Source of the DNA: Trichostrongylus colubriformis
Taxonomy: Eukaryota > Nematoda > Chromadorea > Rhabditida > Trichostrongylidae
Reading direction: 5' to 3'
Length of the DNA: 64,000 nt
Assembly: GCA_963978905.1 (NCBI GenBank)
Contig: OZ022259.1
Span: 23,906,068 to 23,970,067 of the forward strand
Below are positions 61,101 to 64,000 of the stretch, piece after piece. The translations under genes and the position numbers were made by a program. The first letter of the stretch is position 1, and each line of letters begins with the position of its first letter. The notes under the pieces were generated by a model, which saw only the letters and a program-made list of their open reading frames with translations, searched no databases and was not told where the DNA came from.

Positions 61101-63708
61101 AATTCAATGTAGAACAACCAGTAGATAAATAATTTAATAAATAAATATATAGATAAAACATGTCAGGTAATCTTAAATTCTTCGTGAGGTAGGGAACGCT
61201 GACAACAACATCGAATTGCTCTGCTATTTATTGCGTGAAATAGACGCTTTTGTGAATGCCTTTATGATTCTAAAAAAGAAGCGGCCGGCGCATCCCCGAT
61301 CACTTCATCCTTTACTAATTGTTTGAAAAATTGTATGTTCATAAAGGAAAGAAGAAAGAATTCTGAGGGAGAGATCAGGTTAATACGGAAATTTGCAGAT
61401 GATTGATATGTCGAACAATGCTTTGGGAGCTCAGACCACCTCTATAGCCACAGGACCAGCTCTGAATCAGCTGGACCTCACTTGTAATTCAGCGCTTAAT
61501 CTCACTTCAGGAACGTTAAGGTAAATTTGCACTTCGCTTCAGAGTGTCTGTGGGAAATCAGGGTGCTATCGCAAGGGGGGGGGGGGGGGGAACATCTTAT
61601 AGAATGCAACAATATTGAATTACTAAGCATCCTAGCGTGTCATTCTGCACATTCAAGCATACCATATTCCTGCTTAAGCCTTAAAAAACGAGGAAAAAAT
61701 TTCTACCCTCTCTGAAATTCACGCACAAGTAGCGCACCTAGTGGAGTACCCCCCACCTATTGCTATAGCACCAATCCGCGCTTCGATTTGACGATTTTTC
61801 ATGGGGAATCGTGATGATCGCTTCATTTTGCGACATAAAACAGGTGAAAACTATATAGCTATAAAATAATTTAACTTGTGCTTAATGTATGCATGGGATC
61901 ACTAGGGTTACCCTCTACTTTTGAATAGTGAGCCCCCATAATTAATAATTTCAAACCCATTCCAGGCGAACTCACAAAAAACAGGTGGCATTGTTCGATA
62001 TCGGCACTCAACCACAGGATCGCGTTCAGGTGGGATTTTCGGAGACATCAGGAAATCGCAACAAGTGAGTACAACATTTAAGAAAAATTCATTTGACACT
62101 GAGTGGTCGTACTGAGATTCGTTTCCAACAAAATTAACAAGATGTTAGGAGCGCCTTGTCGGCGACTGCCTTGGCGCCAAATGCCTGCCTCGTACAATGT
62201 TCAAGATTAGCCTATAAAACTCAGATTAGGAAGGTACCAAAAAGAGAGTGATTCCTTCAAAGGTTTGGAAGGATTGGGTGAGCTCCTTTGCTTCGTACGG
62301 GATATCTTCAGCGGTTTCCCCTAATTTCTGTCAGAACCGCTAGGAAGATAAGACGTTTGGCGGTGTGATGGACAAAAATCTTGGAACTTAATTGAGTCAC
62401 GCTCCACCTTTGAGGAGGAAGATCTGTTCGAAAAGTCGAGTCATCAGTAAAAATTCTATCTCACAACCTCGCTGATAGAAAAGCATTCAAACTAAAACCG
62501 ATGCCGAGGTTTCACGGAGAGAGAAGTTGGAATCCAGCATAGCGACTTCCCTTTCTCAATTTTTGACTACGAAGTGAACTATTTTCGCATTCTTTGGCGT
62601 ATCTTTATTCTTTATCAGGACCGTGGGCAAATATCGGGCCGAGAAAATTTTTAAAAAGTATGATCTCCCAAACCTATTTATATCTTATCTATATCATTTT
62701 TACCATTGCTACCAAACACTGAGAATGATTATCGATTGACGTCCTTTTTCTGGAGATTGGCTCAAAATCTCTTTAAGAGCGCTGGGTGTTGAAAAGTTGT
62801 CGAGGAAAATTTTCAAAATACCCCTCCCCATCCCAAAACCCAGATACGAAGTCCAACTTACCCACCTAAAAAGCCCGCTCCCCTCTCCCTTCCGTGAAGG
62901 ATTCGTCGACGGAGGTCTGACTTTGACTTGAAGTATGATCTACTGATGGTGTTTTCCTAGCGACTACCTTGTCGCCCCAAAAAATTGGTAAAACAGTTGG
63001 TCGTTGAGGATTCTTCGGGTTGGTTTATCCACAGTTAATACAACCAGAAAGCGTCTTTTTCTGGCCCAAAATTTGATCTTTGGAGTATTTTTTCCCTCCG
63101 CCTGACCGTGGTTGGAATCCTTGACTTTCTATGTAGGATCCGTCGAACTAACTTATGATTCCTGAAGTTTCGAATGTCAAGTGGCTTTTTGTTGCTCCCC
63201 ACCCCCTTACTTATACAATGAAGCAGTGAAGCTTCTAACCAAATCGACAAAACTTCTATCCAAAACGCTATCTTTAATTTTACAGCCAGTGATTTCCCTC
63301 AGCCTCACCAGTTTCTGTGAAAGTTATTGAAATACCGACAGGAAGAGCAAAACCTCATCCCAGCTCAAATTCGAAGACAGAAATTAGAGAAGCATTGCGA
63401 AATGTTGAATGTAATAGTTTTCTTTCGCAGATTGTGCATTCGTCGGGTTCAGTGCGGTGATATTTTTGGCATGGTGGATGGATCCTCAAATTATGAGCTC
63501 CCAAAGACAATTCAAACCCTTTTTAAACGGATTCTACTCAACACGGTGAGATATTGGGATGCGTGCGCCGCTAAAGATGCGCTCACCGATGAAAGCCAGC
63601 AACCTTATGTATGAGTTATAGTCATTCAGGAACACCAGAATAATCTTCCGGCAATTCTTCTGAAGGCGCATGAATCTCTAGAAGAAGCTGGAGAACGATT
63701 AGGAGCCA
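30947..63708 (+). CDS. PHLPP: PHLPP-type protein phosphatase (RA-PH-LRR-PP2C), incomplete at both ends
   Basis: PHLPP phosphatases remove hydrophobic-motif phosphates from AKT, PKC and S6K and damp growth signalling at membranes and in cytosol. Recognised exons: 30947-31113, (32160-32236, doubtful), 33120-33260, 35708-35868, 35927-36064, 37201-37373, 38489-38597, 38709-38813, 53048-53182, 53646-53727, 57142-57298, 59378-59533, 60241-60438, 60535-60697, 61399-61520, 61966-62064, 63431-63545, 63630-63708. From 33120 on, every splice phase agrees. The order is RA-like, PH, about 15-20 leucine-rich repeats, PP2C start. The start codon and the rest of the phosphatase are not in view. Introns reach 14 kb and are loaded with transposons. 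I believe the C. elegans relative is also on chromosome III with the other three genes, but this is from memory. Confidence 0.92.
31114..32639. other. PHLPP intronic sequence
   Basis: Apart from the doubtful exon at 32160 I see no supported feature. The plus-strand frame 31468-31686 (MSELVRRSIRMNDHPDCCDV...) is not recognised. Confidence 0.4.
32160..32236 (+). other. Possible small PHLPP exon between RA and PH domains
   Basis: A CCTATACAG acceptor opens a frame TERLFPHCHMFQPLEVTFEG that is in phase with the RA exon. With a GT at 32237 it also joins in phase to the PH exon at 33120. An alternative GT at 32278 adds FFSQLEYPTQSF, which looks like the PHLPP linker, but then does not join in phase. 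This is a low-confidence call; an unseen exon is the alternative. Confidence 0.3.
32640..33046. mobile_element. TTAA-flanked MITE family, copy 2, with long G tract
   Basis: The left end TTCAAGCCACCAAAAGGGGT and the right end CTTCACAGTGCCTTTAA are diverged forms of the family ends. The internal TTTTTCAATGCGAGTTTCGC and CTTCTGAAGTGAAAAG match the other copies. A G-rich run at about 32760-32810 lies inside. It sits in the intron before the PH exon, ending 74 nt upstream of it. Confidence 0.75.
33654..34043. mobile_element. TTAA-flanked MITE family, copy 3, interrupted by a foldback element
   Basis: The left end TCAAAGACACCGGGAAGGGT and the body AGACCCCAAGCCGCGCTTTT match the family. The right end CATCCCGGTGCCTT is cut exactly by the foldback at 34044-35396; the missing TTAAAGG resumes at 35397. 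The foldback therefore landed in an already present MITE. Confidence 0.85.
34044..35396. mobile_element. CAAGGG foldback element, copy 3, nested in MITE copy 3
   Basis: 1353 bp with CAAGGGAGGCCCATCAGGTC at the left and the matching complement (GACCTGATGAGCCTCCCTTG) at the right. The arms are about 125 bp (34044-34168 and 35262-35396), and TTA flanks both sides. The interior holds a tRNA-like block (34389-34454) not seen in copies 1 and 2, plus degraded interior sequence shared with them from about 34635. Confidence 0.88.
34380..34465 (+). other. tRNA-like sequence, Ser/Leu type (pseudo-tRNA or SINE remnant)
   Basis: TGGCCGAATGG (34389-34399) fits the pol III A box and GGTTCAAATCC (34444-34454) fits the B box, 44 nt apart. 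The long spacing fits a Ser/Leu tRNA with a long variable arm. The T stem pairs poorly and no good acceptor stem was found, so it is not a functional tRNA. Confidence 0.35.
35397..35707. other. PHLPP intronic sequence
   Basis: Remainder of the intron before the second PH exon. Starts with the orphaned TTAAAGG end of MITE copy 3. No other feature. Confidence 0.5.
36672..37107. repeat. Dispersed repeat, copy 2 (copy 1 at 115-545)
   Basis: Same orientation and nearly full-length match to 115-545, here inside a PHLPP intron (36065-37200), ending about 90 nt before the exon at 37201. No coding potential is shared. Confidence 0.7.
37606..37928. mobile_element. GC-rich foldback MITE, copy 2
   Basis: The left arm has GGGCCGCATGCAAAGTCTTA and GATACAGCTCCTC; the right arm has GAGGAGCTGTATCTTAG and TTTTTCGCGTGAAACTTCG, ending CATTAGGCAA. 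It is related to 28021-28334 but the loop differs. It lies in the PHLPP intron 37374-38488. Confidence 0.75.
38814..40701. other. Start of the 14.2-kb PHLPP intron
   Basis: No conserved exon or bounded element was recognised in this stretch. Confidence 0.4.
40702..41251 (+). pseudogene. Unidentified open frame, possibly retroelement-derived
   Basis: The frame 40751-41251 (166 codons) overlaps 40702-40929 in another frame. The middle part (LRKMLALQQTWVNSAL, then EESQQKEDRLLHLSRRREEA) looks like a charged helical protein. Another segment (FYEGLIFGEDKNQMPW) lies in the first frame, so one frame change would be needed. No family was recognised. It lies within a PHLPP intron. Confidence 0.3.
41260..42947. 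other. PHLPP intronic sequence
   Basis: ORFs up to 133 codons (41427-41828) exist but show no motifs and overlap frames on the other strand. No supported feature. Confidence 0.4.
42948..43402. mobile_element. CAAGGG foldback element, copy 4 (almost entirely palindromic)
   Basis: 455 bp: CAAGGGAAGGTATCTTACTT at the left, mirrored by CCTTCCCTTG at the right. The arms are about 185 bp (42948-43133 and 43221-43402) with a loop of about 85 bp. TTA flanks both sides. It shares only the termini with copies 1-3, so it may be a separate subfamily mobilised by the same enzyme. Confidence 0.9.
43403..44955. other. PHLPP intronic sequence
   Basis: No bounded element or coding exon was recognised. Confidence 0.4.
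44956..46531 (+). mobile_element. Mariner-like transposon (third family), split by an LTR-like insertion
   Basis: Ends GGTCGTTCGGAAAGTTTATA and the complement of ACAAACTTTTCGAACGACC, with TA at both sides. Transposase remnants: MLSAFGEDAPEECTVRTWL near 45240, MGIEDGPRTGRPSAS in a shifted frame near 45315, PHPPYSPDLSPTHYHFFRSL near 45640, and a C-terminal CNGAYFE near 46440. The third catalytic position reads THY instead of SDY, and the middle of the catalytic domain is deleted. The copy is dead. Confidence 0.85.
45842..46425. mobile_element. Probable solo LTR inserted in the mariner
   Basis: 584 bp starting TGTGCTGGAACACTC and flanked by a 4-bp TTAC duplication (45838-45841 and 46426-46429). 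It separates the mariner reading HSRWQR from its C-terminal TDCNGAYFE. It contains an AATAAATATATA signal at about 46330. The 3' end reads CTGATA rather than the canonical CA, so the LTR assignment is tentative. Confidence 0.55.
46560..48350 (+). pseudogene. Decayed BEL/Pao-like retrotransposon gag region
   Basis: The reading frame is broken by many stops. The order is a helical/coiled-coil part (for example EDQLLILNEQQSRLNDHC near 47440 and ELEQAEREVTELEQTVYKL near 47985), then zinc-knuckle-like motifs. These are FCGRFNEHYSDSC near 48127, RCEKC near 48210 and CFHCGGMYHRSAL near 48270. The triple-knuckle arrangement resembles nematode BEL/Pao Gag. No protease, reverse transcriptase or integrase follows. 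A G tract lies at about 48338-48350. It is an old fragment. Confidence 0.6.
48351..49368. other. PHLPP intronic sequence
   Basis: No supported feature was seen. Confidence 0.4.
49369..50180 (+). pseudogene. Second coiled-coil, gag-like remnant
   Basis: Pieces in different frames read VVRKTSDLEETFDELCKEKR (near 49510) and LKEKVKSQENEIARLEGIIQ (near 49705). They form a charged heptad-like protein interrupted by stops. It may come from a retroelement gag like the one upstream, but no zinc knuckle is present. Confidence 0.35.
50255..50300 (+). promoter_or_regulatory. TATA-like promoter motif
   Basis: GTATAAAAGGAGG at about 50273 is a good TATA-box match inside a PHLPP intron, downstream of the gag-like remnants. 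It may belong to a degraded LTR. No matching second LTR was found. Confidence 0.25.
51138..51195 (-). ncRNA. Second hammerhead-like motif, inverted copy
   Basis: The left inverted repeat carries the same core on the minus strand: CTCAAA at 51178-51183 is the complement of the TTTGAG core, and GTTTCGACC at about 51159 is the complement of GGTCGAAAC. It has the same C3 to U state as the right copy. Confidence 0.45.
51204..51929 (+). CDS. GIY-YIG endonuclease (C-terminal part of a Penelope-like element)
   Basis: An uninterrupted 241-aa frame, the longest single-exon ORF in the window. In full elements this domain nicks target DNA for retrotransposition. Residues about 112-121 hold CVTCPYGTTGDC, the Cys motif of the linker. 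The nuclease follows: YQIECQTCNATYIGETGRRL (GIY-YIG equivalent Y...YIG with the catalytic Arg), then VRIKEHLAGKR, LGKHMTEEHGG and KVLEAFWISARNP with the catalytic Glu, ending PSMNNRNE. The reverse transcriptase that normally precedes it is absent, so the protein could not retrotranspose alone. The open frame suggests a recent insertion. The true start is unknown; the ATG at 51204 abuts the left repeat. Confidence 0.88.
   Translation: MAQTCSCQEHVANVCTGSTERRESIRLASDIAASNGYVVPERRRRISTGHRNIPRLDKVPLCIPFISDRVTAAIQRCLVQAQLDDDVVLVSVPNGNIKSQLVRDKLYDKRCVSENCVTCPYGTTGDCAKIGVIYQIECQTCNATYIGETGRRLAVRIKEHLAGKRLGNTRTPLGKHMTEEHGGNDFDVKCSILACETEISARKVLEAFWISARNPSMNNRNECLSITNDLLPFAPHCELLI
52165..52222 (+). ncRNA. 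Hammerhead-ribozyme-like motif in the Penelope repeat (degenerate core)
   Basis: TTGAGGA (52177-52183) matches the core CUGANGA except for C3 to U. AGAC/GGTC forms stem II, then GAA follows, and ACG...CGT forms a 3-bp stem III ending in GTA (cleavage expected after 52212). ACGTTTA (52165-52171) can pair with TAAATGT (52215-52221) as stem I. Hammerheads of this short-stem-III type are known in Penelope-like repeats. The C3 change should weaken or abolish cleavage. A complementary-strand copy lies at 51138-51195. Confidence 0.5.
52441..52559. repeat. Foldback repeat with 27-30 bp arms
   Basis: 52441-52471 and 52530-52559 are inverted (CGAGGATGCTGAGTTATGGG and its complement) with a 58-nt loop. 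The loop contains GGGTTCGAGTTCC, weakly similar to a pol III B box. It lies in the PHLPP intron about 490 nt before the exon at 53048. Confidence 0.8.
53902..54837 (+). mobile_element. Degraded mariner/maT-like element with transposase remnants
   Basis: Ends CAGAGTGCGCCAAAATTA and the complement of TAATTTTGACACACCCTG, flanked by TA; 936 bp. Inside are VFSDEKLFTVEWTF with the first Asp (near 54127), NSPDSSPMNYSV where the third-block Asp pair is partly lost (near 54505), and a C-terminal helix ATVDDFQFRLEACIRAKGGH ending at 54718. Internal stops and deletions make it inactive. The ends resemble those of 21234-22019. Confidence 0.82.
54838..55331. other. PHLPP intronic sequence
   Basis: No feature was seen between the maT-like element and MITE copy 4. 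Confidence 0.4.
55332..55714. mobile_element. TTAA-flanked MITE family, copy 4 (cleanest ends)
   Basis: TTAA at 55332-55335 and 55711-55714. The ends ACACCCCGGGAAGGGTAAAT and the complement of CCTTACCCATCCCGGTGCCT are inverted. The interior matches copies 1-3, including CACCTCTTCTGAAGTGGTAG. Confidence 0.85.
55982..56362 (-). pseudogene. Unidentified ORF with a single in-frame stop
   Basis: One frame runs 127 codons from an ATG at 56362 to TAA, with a single TGA in the middle (after GEQSCIRA). The two halves look like real protein: MNFFFIIKGCSSIVRLETSG, LMQNHKLRDVSYRLPTERLG, then FRYLMIGPANSQLMNYLELQ, GGATCNYPDSVRIVLCHDSN and AVITCP. It lies antisense in a PHLPP intron. It could be a gene fragment or a retrocopy. 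The family is not recognised. Confidence 0.4.
56363..57141. other. PHLPP intronic sequence
   Basis: A possible acceptor and open frame at about 56470 was considered and rejected as an exon. Around 56800 lies a short echo of the ger-1 intron palindrome (TTTTCTGTCCTAAC). No other feature. Confidence 0.4.
57570..57713. repeat. CG-rich foldback MITE, relative of 8985-9131
   Basis: Ends AGGCCGCCGTGAG and GATGGCGGCCTT are inverted; the interior is dense in GCGATATTGCGATTT-like words on both strands. It lies in the PHLPP intron 57299-59377. Confidence 0.7.
57824..57979. repeat. Foldback-type short repeat, copy 2 (copy 1 at 6828-6965)
   Basis: Starts GGCCGCGTTCATACTCAG and ends GTATGAACGGTGCC, so the termini are inverted. 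The interior is in the opposite sense to the ger-1 intron copy. Confidence 0.7.
57980..59377. other. PHLPP intronic sequence with G tract
   Basis: A G homopolymer run lies at about 58987-59003, next to a segment shared in inverted orientation with 22990-23045. No coding exon was recognised. Confidence 0.5.
59807..60193. mobile_element. TTAA-flanked MITE family, copy 5 (reverse orientation)
   Basis: The complement of the family: starts TTCAAAGGCACCAGGAGGGG and ends near CCCCTATTGGTATCTTTAA. The internal CGAAACTCGCATTGAAAAAG matches the complement of the other copies. It ends about 48 nt before the LRR exon at 60241, so that exon's polypyrimidine tract lies right beside it. Confidence 0.8.
60698..61398. 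other. PHLPP intron
   Basis: AT-rich, with runs of TAAATAAAT-type simple sequence at about 61065-61160. No mobile element ends were recognised. Confidence 0.5.
61521..61965. other. PHLPP intron with G tract
   Basis: A G homopolymer run lies at about 61576-61590. Nothing else was recognised. Confidence 0.5.
62276..62475 (+). mobile_element. Decayed 3' end of a second Penelope-like element
   Basis: Matches 52048-52260: GTCAGAACCGCTAG, GATAAGACGTTTGGCGGTGT and the degraded TTGAGGAGGAAGATCTGTTCG correspond in order to the intact copy. The hammerhead-like core is further mutated here. It lies in the PHLPP intron 62065-63430. Confidence 0.7.
62476..63430. other. PHLPP intronic sequence
   Basis: No further feature recognised before the PP2C exon at 63431. 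Confidence 0.4.
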
Positions 63709-64000
63709 GTGAGTAGTTACTCTATCCCTTACCTGGAATTGTTATGAATAAAGATCAGCAAATATGAAGGTAACGTGCTCAATCGTGCGAAAGTGAAGAA
63801 CAAAACGGTATAAAACGGTTAAAAACCCGAGAAATAAGACCCTCTCTCTCACCGTTCACTCTCAAAAGGGGCGGGTCGGGCCGAAGAAAGGGGCGGGTTG
63901 GGTTGAAACAAGTGATAGTTGTTGAGGAGGAGGGCTCTTACAAAGCCCAGTGGTGCACTTCGTACATGTGATCTTTTAAGACCCCCTAGTTTCATTTGCG
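63709..64000. other. PHLPP intron, runs off the window
   Basis: Begins with a GTGAG donor. No exon was recognised; the next PP2C exons should lie to the right of the window. Confidence 0.5.

Larger units (their letters stand above)
35927..61520 (+). other. PHLPP: PHLPP leucine-rich repeat region
   Basis: Exons at 35927, 37201, 38489, 38709, 53048, 53646, 57142, 59378, 60241, 60535 and 61399 encode successive repeats of the LxxLxLxxNxLxxLP type. Examples are LTCLDLSSNRLSVFPTSI, LVYIDVSYNNFDVLPDWI and LKVLDLSHNKLRYF. The exon 53646-53727 (VLHCERLQLTSLHLNG, then LTHLHAHHN) was found by demanding a phase-0 to phase-1 link between 53182 and 57142; it fits exactly. A 14.2-kb intron (38814-53047) splits the array. 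Confidence 0.9.
61966..63708 (+). other. PHLPP: PHLPP exons: start of the PP2C phosphatase domain
   Basis: Exons 61966-62064, 63431-63545 and 63630-63708 give VGFSETSGNRNK, LCIRRVQCGDIFGMVDGSSN, YELPKTIQTLFKRILLNT and LLKAHESLEEAGERLGA. VGFSETxGxR and the metal-site Asp of VDG followed by N-x-E-L-P are PP2C features, in the PHLPP variant form. The domain continues past the window. Confidence 0.85.

Overview
The window looks like nuclear DNA from a nematode, most likely a strongylid such as a hookworm. Protein-coding genes are cut into many short exons with clean GT...TTTCAG introns. Two genes have a 3' splice acceptor 2-3 nt before the ATG, as expected for spliced-leader trans-splicing. The gene complement is animal, and the spaces between exons are full of decayed mariner, Tc1-like, Penelope-like and foldback elements. 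The species call is inference. No rRNA, CRISPR or bacterial feature was seen.

Four conserved genes can be rebuilt exon by exon. On the minus strand are a UBE2L3/UBC-18-type ubiquitin-conjugating enzyme (11315-9801, 5 exons, 152 aa) and, 872 bp downstream, GDP-L-fucose synthase GER-1 (8928-4244, 9 exons, 324 aa). I recall these as neighbours in C. elegans, so this is probably conserved microsynteny and perhaps an operon. On the plus strand are a HELQ/HELQ-1 DNA-repair helicase (about 14353-19850, 24 exons) and a PHLPP-type protein phosphatase (RA, PH, leucine-rich repeats, start of PP2C). PHLPP runs from about 30947 past the right edge of the window, so its locus exceeds 33 kb.

Layout. 1-4243: a dispersed repeat and two dead mariners. 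4244-8928: ger-1, with a palindrome in intron 4 and an antisense mariner in intron 1. 9801-11315: ubc-18. 12357-12862: a Tc1-like MITE. 14353-19850: helq-1. 19851-30946: gene-free and repeat-rich, with a mariner-type MITE, two ~1 kb foldback elements, a TTAA-flanked MITE and a GC-rich foldback. 30947-64000: PHLPP. Its introns hold more copies of the same repeat families, a mariner split by a probable solo LTR, a decayed BEL/Pao-like gag region, and a 5'-truncated Penelope-like element. That element has an intact GIY-YIG ORF, ~106-bp inverted flanks and a hammerhead-ribozyme-like core.

The main non-gene results are as follows. (1) Four foldback elements with CAAGGG...CCCTTG ends each carry a matching 3-bp target duplication (TAA, TGA, TTA, TTA), which points to PIF/Harbinger-like (Tourist-type) elements. 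(2) A five-copy, ~350-400 bp MITE family is flanked by TTAA-like sites, and one copy is interrupted by a foldback element, which dates the insertions. (3) A hammerhead-like motif sits in the Penelope repeats. Nothing here is clearly a wholly new system.
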